This document shows, piece by piece, positions 14,926 to 21,662 of a stretch of 25,116 bases of DNA. Within the stretch, counting starts at the first letter, position 1. Every line of letters starts with the position of its first letter. The notes below the pieces were generated by a model. It worked only from the letters and a program-made list of their open reading frames with translations, made no database searches and was not told where the DNA came from. The position numbers and the translations under genes were made by a program. This stretch comes from CAZZDA01 sp964652585. Lineage in GTDB: Bacteria > Patescibacteriota > Patescibacteriia > UBA1544. The stretch lies in the NCBI GenBank assembly GCA_964652585.1, contig CAZZDA010000011.1:1-25116 (forward strand), in the 5' to 3' direction.

Positions 14926-16158
14926 TTAGAGAGTGTCAGCTATATTATCAAGAGACACGGCGCGCATTTCCCCGCCCTTTCTCTCTGATAGTTCCACCAT
15001 ACTATTTTGCAAATTCTTCTCCCCCATAATAATACGCTTCGGAATACCTATAAGATCCGCGTCCGCCATACGCGCGCCATATGATACCTCTACTCTATCA
15101 TCCACTAAAATGCTCATTCCCTTTTCTTCCAGCTTTCCGGTAAGTTTTTTTGCTTCTTTTATTACTTTTTCATTCTCTTTTCCGGCAAGGATAATATGCA
15201 CATCATATGGTGCAAGTGTTTCCGGCCACATAATTCCTTGCCGGTCATTGTGCACCTCAACCACCGCACCTAAAATACGGGAAGGTCCTATGCCATAACA
15301 ACCCATAAATACGGGCTGTATCTTCCCTTGTTCATCCGTATAGGTAAATTGTACGGCATCCGTATAGCGCGTTCCCAATTGAAAAATATTTCCCACCTCA
15401 ATACTTTTATGTTCCGTACGCTCCTTACCGCACTTGGGGCACGACTTTTTTTCAACGATCTCTTTGTTTTGATGCAGATCACACGCAACGCAACTATACA
15501 CCAGATCTTCTCCGGATTCGGTCAGCACTTGATATTCATGTGAATATTTTGAGAACGATCCACCGCTCGCTTGAACGGTCAATGCCGTAAGTCCACAGCG
15601 CTCAAAAATACGATCATATCCTTTCATCACTTTTTCATAATATGCTTCCAAGTCTTCTTGTGACGCATGAAAGCTGTAGAGATCTTTCATGCTAAATTCT
15701 CTGCCGCGCAAAAGCCCGGACTTTGCCCTTGATTCATTGCGAAACTTATCCTGAATTTGAAAAAGCGACACAGGCAGATCTCGATAGCTTTGCGCGTACT
15801 TTTTGACCAGCGGTGCAATAATTTCTTCATGAGTCCAACCAAGTCCGTATGGTCCGCCATGTCCGTCAAATTGATACATGACCTCTGTACCCGGATCGAT
15901 CCAACGCCCTGTTTTCTCCCAAGCTTCCTTTGGATGTAATGCCGGCATAAGTATCTCTTGACCCCCAAGCGCTTCCATTTCTTCACGAATGACATTCTGT
16001 ATTTTTTTGAGCACACGAAGACCTAAGGGCAGATAGGTGTAGATCCCGGCTGAAAGTTTATCAACAAAACCAGCTCGTATGAGGAGCTGTGCATTCGTTG
16101 CCACCTCTCCGCGAGGCGTCTCTTTTTGTGTTTTTCCAAATAAACTACTTTGTTGCAT
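14926..16158 (-). CDS. proS: Prolyl-tRNA synthetase, short form without editing domain
   Basis: This class II synthetase charges tRNA-Pro. At 410 residues it is much shorter than the usual bacterial form (about 570). Motif 2 is FRNESRAKSGLLRGREF (139-155) and motif 3 includes MGCYGIGPSRILGAV (about 285-299). The C-terminal anticodon-binding domain is present (YDVHIILAG to about 400). Where bacterial enzymes carry the YbaK-like insertion that removes alanine from tRNA-Pro, this one has a short segment with two CxxC pairs (Cys223/226 and Cys240/243), probably a zinc knuckle. Mischarging would therefore need a separate trans-editing protein or be tolerated. The start lacks a Shine-Dalgarno site, and a good promoter lies just 9 nt upstream. 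Confidence 0.96.
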   Translation of the reverse strand: MQQSSLFGKTQKETPRGEVATNAQLLIRAGFVDKLSAGIYTYLPLGLRVLKKIQNVIREEMEALGGQEILMPALHPKEAWEKTGRWIDPGTEVMYQFDGHGGPYGLGWTHEEIIAPLVKKYAQSYRDLPVSLFQIQDKFRNESRAKSGLLRGREFSMKDLYSFHASQEDLEAYYEKVMKGYDRIFERCGLTALTVQASGGSFSKYSHEYQVLTESGEDLVYSCVACDLHQNKEIVEKKSCPKCGKERTEHKSIEVGNIFQLGTRYTDAVQFTYTDEQGKIQPVFMGCYGIGPSRILGAVVEVHNDRQGIMWPETLAPYDVHIILAGKENEKVIKEAKKLTGKLEEKGMSILVDDRVEVSYGARMADADLIGIPKRIIMGEKNLQNSMVELSERKGGEMRAVSLDNIADTL

Positions 16159-16167
16159 AACGTGTGT

Positions 16168-16196
16168 ATTCTACCGAAAAGAAGAGAGTTGGTCAA
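16168..16196 (-). promoter_or_regulatory. Probable promoter of proS, implying a leaderless mRNA
   Basis: On the minus strand TTGACC (16191-16196) and TAGAAT (16168-16173) are 17 bp apart, each matching consensus at five of six positions. The -10 ends 9 nt before the proS ATG. The -35 lies in the loop of the inverted repeat 16176-16212. Confidence 0.6.
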
Positions 16197-16212
16197 TAAC
16201 TCCCTTCTTTTC
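16176..16212 (-). repeat. 15-bp inverted repeat in the rseP-proS spacer
   Basis: The arms 16176-16190 and 16198-16212 pair over 15 positions around a 7-nt loop. The one non-Watson-Crick position is a U-G wobble in the minus-strand RNA but an A-C mismatch on the plus strand, so the structure is better in the transcript of rseP. There is no T-tract, so it is not a standard terminator. Confidence 0.6.
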
Positions 16213-16227
16213 TACGTGGTTAACTAC

Positions 16228-17442
16228 TTAGAAAAATGACTGTATATTCTGGAGCAAGCTTGACCAGGAAGGCAAGAGCTTTGCAATATCACGAATCGTA
16301 ATAAGAAAGATCAACCCTAAAAGTAGAAGAAATCCGGTATTGTTAATAATATTCTTTGTTTTGAGCGCTATGGGTTTCTTTCGTATTTTTTCTATAACCA
16401 GAAGAACTACTTGCCCGCCGTCCAGTGCCGGAAATGGCAGATAATTGATAATTGCCAAATTCAGTGAGAGCAACGCGGCAAATTGCAGTACATAGATAAA
16501 TCCCAGATCCACTACCTGCCCAGTCAGCACCGCAATACCCACGGGCCCCGCCACATCAACCATGACTTCCTCTTGCGTTATGATATTGGCAAAGAAATCG
16601 CCAAACGCGATCAAAATTTCAATAAACAGCACGCCGGTCAAGTGCACTCCCCGCCACAACGATTCAAAGAAAGGATATGACACACGGGCAACGTCCGCAA
16701 GAGCAACGCCAATACCAACATTTCCCGTCTCTTCTAAAAGTTCCGGCATTACTGCCACGTCAATTATTTCCGACCCTCGTGAAACTTGCACAACTACTTC
16801 TCCTTGCGAGTCCGCAAGCATATCTTGCAAGAAGGTAATGGAGTTAATAGCCTCGCCATTGATCGCAACTAACGCATCACCACGACGAATATCAGCCTCA
16901 CGTGCCGGGCTTACGCTCAGATAATCCGTTACTTGTATTTTTTGTTCGGCAATTTTTGCTGAAGCCGGAATTTCATCAGTTAGTATTTGCGGAATACCTA
17001 TCATAAATCCGACCGAAAGAAGCACCATAGAGAGCACAATGTTCATGGCAACACCCGCGGTAAGTATCGTGGCACGCCACCATGCTGATTTTGTAGCAAA
17101 GCTGTCACTATCTTTCGCATACTCCCCTCCTTCGCCCTTGATTTTGACGAAGCCGCCTATAGGTATCCAGTTGAGCGACCAGATAGTATTTTTTCCCATA
17201 TTACGCACCGACTCTTCTTTGTCTCCTGTGTCCGGCAACAATTCATAAGGAGACTTCCCCCAAAAGAACCGCATCTTCCCTGTCTTCTCATCTCTCTGCC
17301 AGCCACAAATGCGCGGCGGTAATCCAAAGCCGAATTCATCAACTTTTACCCCCGCTTTTCGCGCGGCAGCATAATGTCCCAGCTCGTGAACAAAAACAAG
17401 CAAGGTAAGAATGAGAATGAAAACAAGAATGGTTATAAACAT
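16228..17442 (-). CDS. rseP: RseP-type site-2 metalloprotease
   Basis: This 404-residue membrane zinc protease cleaves substrates within the membrane, in many bacteria anti-sigma factors or remnant signal peptides. The zinc site HELGH is at residues 19-23 in the first span, and the third ligand lies in NYLPFPALDGGQ (Asp341). A PDZ domain follows the second span: SVSPAREADIRRGDALVAINGEAI, then VVQVSRG. Four hydrophobic segments fit the family. I chose the ATG at 17442 so that the first span is N-terminal; the frame is open further upstream without support. The gene sits between frr and proS, the common bacterial order, but uppS, cdsA and dxr, which often lie between, are absent. Confidence 0.93.
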   Translation of the reverse strand: MFITILVFILILTLLVFVHELGHYAAARKAGVKVDEFGFGLPPRICGWQRDEKTGKMRFFWGKSPYELLPDTGDKEESVRNMGKNTIWSLNWIPIGGFVKIKGEGGEYAKDSDSFATKSAWWRATILTAGVAMNIVLSMVLLSVGFMIGIPQILTDEIPASAKIAEQKIQVTDYLSVSPAREADIRRGDALVAINGEAINSITFLQDMLADSQGEVVVQVSRGSEIIDVAVMPELLEETGNVGIGVALADVARVSYPFFESLWRGVHLTGVLFIEILIAFGDFFANIITQEEVMVDVAGPVGIAVLTGQVVDLGFIYVLQFAALLSLNLAIINYLPFPALDGGQVVLLVIEKIRKKPIALKTKNIINNTGFLLLLGLIFLITIRDIAKLLPSWSSLLQNIQSFF

Positions 17443-17452
17443 AGAATAGTAT

Positions 17453-17481
17453 TGAATATGAAACCAAGTCAGACTCGGCAA
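17453..17481 (-). promoter_or_regulatory. Possible promoter of rseP, implying a leaderless mRNA
   Basis: On the minus strand TTGCCG (17476-17481) and TATTCA (17453-17458) are 17 bp apart. The -10 ends 10 nt before the ATG. Each box matches consensus at four of six positions, so support comes mainly from spacing and similarity to other units here. Confidence 0.35.
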
Positions 17482-17588
17482 AATATATGAAAGATAACAC
17501 AAAACATACTACCACGCATCAAAACAAAAAGAAAGGTCTGTATGATAAGAAACTTTCATTTTTACACCATGTTATACACTATTGACAC

Positions 17589-17620
17589 AAAGAAGTACGT
17601 ACCTTTGTACGCACTTCTTT
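17589..17620 (-). terminator. Strong hairpin after frr, possible terminator
   Basis: A 14-bp stem with one wobble pairs 17589-17602 with 17607-17620 around a 4-nt loop, 24 nt past the frr stop on the minus strand. The U-rich part is the end of the stem itself and the tail is short, so termination may be partial. The structure is also symmetrical on the plus strand. Confidence 0.55.
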
Positions 17621-17643
17621 TACCACTTCATACTCCTATTTTA

Positions 17644-18183
17644 TTACACTGTCATTATTTCTTCTTCTTTCTTCTTTTGCAGATCGTTTATTTTCCCCGT
17701 CCACTCGCTTGTGTCTTCGTCAAGCTGTTTTTGTAGGCGGAATTTTTCATCCTCTCCTATCTCTTTGTTTTTCTCTTGCTGCTGAATGGATTCCTTCTCT
17801 TTGTCCCGCGCTTGCCGAAGGCTCACGCGAGCCGCCTCCGCTTTTTGCGCTAAAATTTTAGCTAATTCCTTGCGATTTTCTTCGGTCAACGGCGGGAAAT
17901 TCAAAAACACCGCCGTGCCGTCGTTTTTCGGCGAAACGCCAAGCGAACTTTTTTGCATCGCGGCTTCAATATCTTTGAGCTGTCCCTTATCCCATGGCTG
18001 GATAGCAATAGTTTTAGCGTCAGGCGTTGAAATACTTGCCACCTGTTTGATAGGCATGGGCAATCCATACACCTCTACGGTAATATTTTCAACAAGCATT
18101 GGTGTTACGCGCCCCGTGCGCAACTCTTCAATTTCTTCTTGGAAAAAATCGTACGTTTTTTGAAAGTTGTCTTGATAACTCAT
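17644..18183 (-). CDS. frr: Ribosome recycling factor
   Basis: This 179-residue tRNA-shaped protein splits the post-termination ribosome with EF-G. Family features are visible throughout: FQEEIEELRTGRVTPMLVENITVEVYG, PIKQVASISTPDAKTIAIQPWD, the KNDGTAVFLNFPPLTEENRKELAK segment, and a charged helical C-terminus. The start at 18183 (MSYQDNFQ) gives the usual length. The longer open frame continues into the palindromic element 18193-18267, so it is not used. The nearest Shine-Dalgarno-like sequence, GAGGAG, is the conserved right end of that element but is 16 nt from the ATG, farther than usual. Confidence 0.96.
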   Translation of the reverse strand: MSYQDNFQKTYDFFQEEIEELRTGRVTPMLVENITVEVYGLPMPIKQVASISTPDAKTIAIQPWDKGQLKDIEAAMQKSSLGVSPKNDGTAVFLNFPPLTEENRKELAKILAQKAEAARVSLRQARDKEKESIQQQEKNKEIGEDEKFRLQKQLDEDTSEWTGKINDLQKKKEEEIMTV

Positions 18184-18192
18184 AGAATATTT

Positions 18193-18267
18193 ACTTTTTC
18201 TCCTCAACATCGGGTGTACTTCCGTCTCTTCGTTCCTCCTCGACACCCGATGTTTTCCCGAAAAAGT
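18193..18267 (-). repeat. Palindromic element, copy 1, upstream of frr
   Basis: This 75-bp element is bounded by a perfect 8-bp inverted repeat (ACTTTTTC 18193-18200 and GAAAAAGT 18260-18267). A perfect 12-bp inner stem pairs AACATCGGGTGT (18206-18217) with ACACCCGATGTT (18243-18254). The two stems are separated by a symmetrical 5x5 internal loop and enclose a 25-nt loop. On the minus strand it begins ACTTTTTCGGGAAAACA and ends TGTTGAGGAGAAAAAGT, the same ends as the copy inside the glycosyltransferase at 20751. It fills most of the 111-nt gap between the BNR lipoprotein and frr. Confidence 0.85.
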
Positions 18268-18294
18268 TTTAAGTTATAGATTGTTGGTTTCGCT

Positions 18295-19374
18295 TTAACG
18301 CCTTGGTGCCGGTCTATACGCCCCCAAATAGAGTGTTGGAATGTCATCCGCATCCATAAAGAGCAAGCGCGGCTCTCCTGTCGTGGGTAAATTTTGCGTA
18401 TTCCAATTTTCTCCCCCATCAGTTGAATGATAGAATACATTTGCTGTAGTGTAGAAAAGCTCTTCGGGATTTTTCGGATTAAACGCTATGCTGAATATTT
18501 GCGTTGACGCGCGGGGGGTGTTTAAAGACACCGACTGCCACGTCGTCCCACCATCACGCGATCGCAGTATGCCGTAATTGGATAAATAGAGCATGAAATT
18601 AAGATCAAACGGATTTATGACCAACGATTTATAATTCAGCGACCCTCTAAAAGATGTTAATGCTTCATTAAAATCCTCCCAGTCCGTACCGCCGTTTCGT
18701 GAGGTAAAAATTCCCGCTGATTGTGTGATCACAAAAATAAGAGAAGGGTCAGCTTCGTATGAGCGCATTTCAATAATCGGGTTGTTGAATCGTTTCACGG
18801 TCTGCCAGTCAGCGCCGGCGTTAAATGAACGTAAAAATTCTCCTTGCGCGTTTCCCGCGTACACCAAAGAAGGATTGACTCTGTCAACAAGAACCGTACT
18901 AAAAATAATATTTGAACGCGTATCAAAATACATTTTTTTCCAGCTTCGCGCGCAGTTTTCCGATTTAAAAATAGTTCTCCCTTGACCTACATAGAGCGTA
19001 CAATTGTCTTGTGGGTCTATAGCAAGACTATCCACCCTTCCCGTTACAAATTCTCTTCCTTGCTGCCAGCTTGCCATTTGATCATAGCTCCATAGAAGAC
19101 CCCGTGAATCAGTAAGCGTGTAAAAAGTGATTGGATCCCCCGGATCTTGTAATACTTTTAATATATTCGTCCCCGAAAGAGTTGGACGATCCTTTGTTGC
19201 GGCAATTGCTACACGATGCTGCCAGGTTACACCATTATCCACGGAACGAAACCACCCCAAATCAACTCTTGGCTGATTGTTTTTACCATCTGTCTTAATA
19301 GAGATGCATCCGGTCAATACTAATACAGATACAGCTATGAGCATGACTGCGCGTACGTAGGGAAGATATTTCAT
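18295..19374 (-). CDS. Lipoprotein with BNR/Asp-box repeats (Ycf48-like beta-propeller)
   Basis: This 359-residue exported lipoprotein has the signal peptide MKYLPYVRAVMLIAVSVLVL with lipobox LTGC (Cys23), where it should be lipidated and cleaved. The rest is a repeat protein with Asp-box turns of the type S-x-D/N-x-G-x-x-W: SVDNGVTWQ, SFNAGADWQ, SRNGGTDWE, SRDGGTTWQ and STDGGENWN, plus a degenerate SENCARSWK. This predicts a beta-propeller like Ycf48 or sortilin/sialidase-type domains. Sialidase catalytic residues are not apparent, so a binding or assembly role on the cell surface is more likely than hydrolysis. The start has AAGGA 8 nt upstream, and the gene follows holB by 14 nt. The natural ligand is unknown. 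Confidence 0.85.
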   Translation of the reverse strand: MKYLPYVRAVMLIAVSVLVLTGCISIKTDGKNNQPRVDLGWFRSVDNGVTWQHRVAIAATKDRPTLSGTNILKVLQDPGDPITFYTLTDSRGLLWSYDQMASWQQGREFVTGRVDSLAIDPQDNCTLYVGQGRTIFKSENCARSWKKMYFDTRSNIIFSTVLVDRVNPSLVYAGNAQGEFLRSFNAGADWQTVKRFNNPIIEMRSYEADPSLIFVITQSAGIFTSRNGGTDWEDFNEALTSFRGSLNYKSLVINPFDLNFMLYLSNYGILRSRDGGTTWQSVSLNTPRASTQIFSIAFNPKNPEELFYTTANVFYHSTDGGENWNTQNLPTTGEPRLLFMDADDIPTLYLGAYRPAPRR

Positions 19375-19388
19375 AGATTTTCCTTGAT

Positions 19389-20294
19389 TTAAAGAAACAG
19401 ATTGGTTAGTGCAAGTCTGGGATGAGAGAATACCGATGGATTTGCTTGTACATGCGTGAGGACATCGAAACGATCGCTGCATGCCTCATATGACCCCGGT
19501 GCCTTGTGCATCTGTTCATAGAGAGCAAGCTCAAAGAGTGGAAGATTTTTCGTATCGGCAACAAGCGCTTCACTATCCGCTACCTGTACTAAGGGATCTG
19601 GTTCAGCGAGCAAACGTGCAAAGGCAGTATACACCACTTCCAGTTGCTCAAAAACTTCTTGTTGATGTGCAAGCGTCCAGAGCATACCAATTTTTCTTGT
19701 CGCATATAACTGCCGCAATAACGCGTGCGCATCCCAAGAATGGGGGCGAAAGCGCTTGAGCACCTCGGGTTCGGGAGGAAGAGCGTGAATATGTACCGCA
19801 CGTGATCGCAGCGTAGGTAATATTGCTTCTTCATGTTCTGCAAGCATCATCACGCGAAAATGGCGAGGCGGCTCTTCAAGTATTTTGAGCAGTGCGTTTG
19901 CGGCCGACTCGGTTAATGTTGCCGCGTGTGGCACCACCACGACTTTTATGTGATCCGTACTTTTATACGCCCATGTCTTCAAATCTCTTGCTTGATCTAC
20001 GGAAACAGCCCCTGATTTCTTCGTACCCTCAAGCACCACAACATCGTGATGTGTTTTTTTATGCACCAACTCACATTCCCTACAATGAAGGCAAGGACCA
20101 TCACCGCTTTGCGCGGTACAGAACATGAGTTGCACAAGTTCTTCCACGATCAAGTGTTTTCCCATGCCCCACGGACCGGTCAACAAGAGAAAGTGCGGCA
20201 AGGCGTTGTGTTGATACAAGGAAAGCATGTGGTCAATAACCCTCCATCCGCGCGATTGTTTCAAAAATGATTGTAGTGCTATTTCCTGCTCCAT
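19389..20294 (-). CDS. holB: DNA polymerase III, delta' subunit
   Basis: This 301-residue AAA+ clamp-loader subunit helps open the sliding clamp and load it on primed DNA. It shows the P-loop GPWGMGKH (40-47), a four-Cys zinc module (Cys59, 68, 71, 74), the ANALLKILEEPP signature (about 132-143), and LPTLRSRAVHI near the sensor region. The Thr/Ser after the P-loop Lys is His47 and the usual SRC motif is SRA. Delta' subunits frequently lack ATPase activity, so this fits. I chose the ATG at 20294 (MEQEIALQ); the longer frame runs into a palindrome and a word tract. A TATGAT box lies 12 nt before this start. Confidence 0.9.
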   Translation of the reverse strand: MEQEIALQSFLKQSRGWRVIDHMLSLYQHNALPHFLLLTGPWGMGKHLIVEELVQLMFCTAQSGDGPCLHCRECELVHKKTHHDVVVLEGTKKSGAVSVDQARDLKTWAYKSTDHIKVVVVPHAATLTESAANALLKILEEPPRHFRVMMLAEHEEAILPTLRSRAVHIHALPPEPEVLKRFRPHSWDAHALLRQLYATRKIGMLWTLAHQQEVFEQLEVVYTAFARLLAEPDPLVQVADSEALVADTKNLPLFELALYEQMHKAPGSYEACSDRFDVLTHVQANPSVFSHPRLALTNLFL

Positions 20295-20306
20295 ATAAAA
20301 AAGTGT

Positions 20307-20312
20307 ATCATA
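20307..20312 (-). promoter_or_regulatory. Possible -10 box of holB
   Basis: On the minus strand TATGAT lies 12 nt before the holB ATG, the same distance as for lysS and mreB2. No convincing -35 box was found, so support is weak. Confidence 0.3.
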
Positions 20313-20316
20313 CACA

Positions 20317-20346
20317 CCCATAACTCGCAACTTGAAACTCATAGCC
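20317..20346. repeat. Degenerate low-complexity word tract
   Basis: The plus strand reads as near-repeats of CATAACTCGCAACT and AACTCATAG. It resembles the tract at 7505-7545 in the opposite orientation and lies between the palindrome 20348-20374 and the holB start. Confidence 0.35.
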
Positions 20347-20347
20347 A

Positions 20348-20374
20348 GTTGTCAAACATTCGATGTTTGACAAC
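20348..20374. repeat. Perfect 12-bp inverted repeat, 27 nt overall
   Basis: GTTGTCAAACAT (20348-20359) and ATGTTTGACAAC (20363-20374) are perfect inverted arms around a 3-nt loop. It lies between the stop of the GT-B glycosyltransferase and holB. No T-tract follows in either direction. The core ACATTCGATGT resembles the inner stems of the palindromic elements at 18193 and 20751, but the flanks differ. It could be an operator, an RNA processing hairpin or a relative of those elements. Confidence 0.8.
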
Positions 20375-20400
20375 GTGTTGACCATAATATGGTTGTATGA

Positions 20401-21570
20401 TTATTTCAATATATCAAGTGTAAGTTCTGCTGTACGCTTCCATGTATAGCTCATACTATGATACCGCATTGCCTGCTGTATTTTTTTTCGTTCAATAGTG
20501 TCTGAGAGCATATTTTGTATTATTCGCACCGTCGTAGTGAGATTCGATTGTTCATAAACGATTGCATGTTCTCCGGCGATTTCTTTAAGCGCTTCGTCAT
20601 TTCCTCTCACTACAGGGGTGCCGCTTGCATATGCCTGCAAAATTGGCAAGCCAAAACCTTCTTTATGTGAGAGAAATAAGAGTGCCATAGCTTGTTGCAA
20701 GATAGCCGGCATATCTTCTTCCGGAACATAGCCAAGAAAATGTATGTATCGCTTTTTCTCCTCAACATCGTCTTTTCTCCCTAACACCGAATGTTTTCCC
20801 GCTGCGCTCCTCAACATTCGGTGTTTTCCCGAAAAGTCAAGCAGTTCTTTCTTATATTCATCGCTCACACTTCCCGCAAATACGAGATGTACACTCTCTC
20901 CGGTTTGCTCACGATATGCGCGAGCCAAGTCTATAGCGCCTTTTGGATTTTTTTTAGCCACCACGCGTCCGAGTTGCAGAAAATATTTTTGAGGAAGATG
21001 CTGTTTTTTTCTTATCTCATCTTTTTTCTGCACACTACACTCTTGGAAGTATATTTGATCAACTCCCAATGGTGTTACGGTGATGGGTGTTGCAAGTTTT
21101 GGAAAATATTTTTGCAGATCTTTTTTTGTTGCGTGCGACACCACGCAGATATGTGAAGTCGTATATACCATACGCCAAAGTGCTATTTGCTGACGCAAGC
21201 GTTCGGTACAAGAAAAAATACCCGGATCTGTTTTGACCGCAAGATCATGAATGGTAACTACTGTTCGTTTTGGATGAATTATTGGCGGGATATACGACGG
21301 AGAGAAATATACATCAACAGGATGTAGTAGCAACTCTAGGCTCCAGCGTATCTGTATCCAACCAAAAGGAAGCGGCCATTGAAGAACTTTTACTTTCCAC
21401 CTAGGAGGGAGGAGGGCTACAAAATCAGAAGGTAGTGGCCGAGGCGTATATAAAAAAACCTTCTCGTCTGGAAGAAGTTTTGCAAGATGAACCACTATAT
21501 GGCGCGTATACCATTCTACACCACTTTTGGACTTCCATATAAGCGCAGTTACATCAATACCGATTTTCAT
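20401..21570 (-). CDS. GT-B glycosyltransferase (family 4-like) carrying an in-frame palindromic insert
   Basis: This 389-residue retaining-type glycosyltransferase of the group 1/GT4 kind probably transfers a sugar from a nucleotide donor to a surface glycan. The N-terminal domain has GVEWYTRHIVVHLAK, VTIHDLAV (about 105-112) and VVSHATKKDL. The C-terminal donor domain has LQLGRVVAKKNPKG, LVFAGSVSDEY, HFLGYVPEEDMPAILQQA and HKEGFGLPILQAYASGTPVV. In the last motif the second acid of EX7E is Gln312. Residues 245-273 are encoded exactly by the palindromic element 20751-20838. They lie between a helix and the strand YIHFLGYV, where relatives usually have a short loop. The insert is basic and low in hydrophobics, as expected for a surface loop. 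Whether the enzyme is still active is not known. Confidence 0.9.
   Translation of the reverse strand: MKIGIDVTALIWKSKSGVEWYTRHIVVHLAKLLPDEKVFLYTPRPLPSDFVALLPPRWKVKVLQWPLPFGWIQIRWSLELLLHPVDVYFSPSYIPPIIHPKRTVVTIHDLAVKTDPGIFSCTERLRQQIALWRMVYTTSHICVVSHATKKDLQKYFPKLATPITVTPLGVDQIYFQECSVQKKDEIRKKQHLPQKYFLQLGRVVAKKNPKGAIDLARAYREQTGESVHLVFAGSVSDEYKKELLDFSGKHRMLRSAAGKHSVLGRKDDVEEKKRYIHFLGYVPEEDMPAILQQAMALLFLSHKEGFGLPILQAYASGTPVVRGNDEALKEIAGEHAIVYEQSNLTTTVRIIQNMLSDTIERKKIQQAMRYHSMSYTWKRTAELTLDILK
20751..20838 (-). repeat. Palindromic element, copy 2, in frame inside a glycosyltransferase gene
   Basis: This 88-bp element starts on the minus strand with GACTTTTCGGGAAAACA and ends TGTTGAGGAGAAAAAGC, the ends shared with the copy at 18193. 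The inner stem is a perfect 13-bp inverted repeat, AACACCGAATGTT (20783-20795) and AACATTCGGTGTT (20813-20825), around a 17-nt loop. Next to it is an extra partial unit, so the copy looks compound. Its first base is the first base of codon 245 and its last base is the first base of codon 274. The reading frame stays open throughout. Confidence 0.85.
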
Positions 21571-21584
21571 ATACGAACAAACAA

Positions 21585-21662
21585 CTCACTACTAACGACT
21601 TGCGATAATTCTCTGTATACACCAACGCGTTGTTGGTTATTAGTTGTCAGTTGTAGGTTGAT
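21585..21662. repeat. Degenerate low-complexity word tract
   Basis: The spacer between mreB2 and the GT-B gene contains repeated CAACTAAC/GTTGTTAG-type words. On the minus strand it reads CAACCTACAACTGACAAC, then CTAATAACCAAC, and ends in GAGTTGTTTG before the start codon. No gene, terminator or convincing promoter is visible. Confidence 0.4.

Noticed and set aside
20251..20342. Longer holB start at 20342
   Set aside because: The added residues are not like other delta' proteins and come from a low-complexity tract. The ATG at 20294 gives the expected N-terminus.
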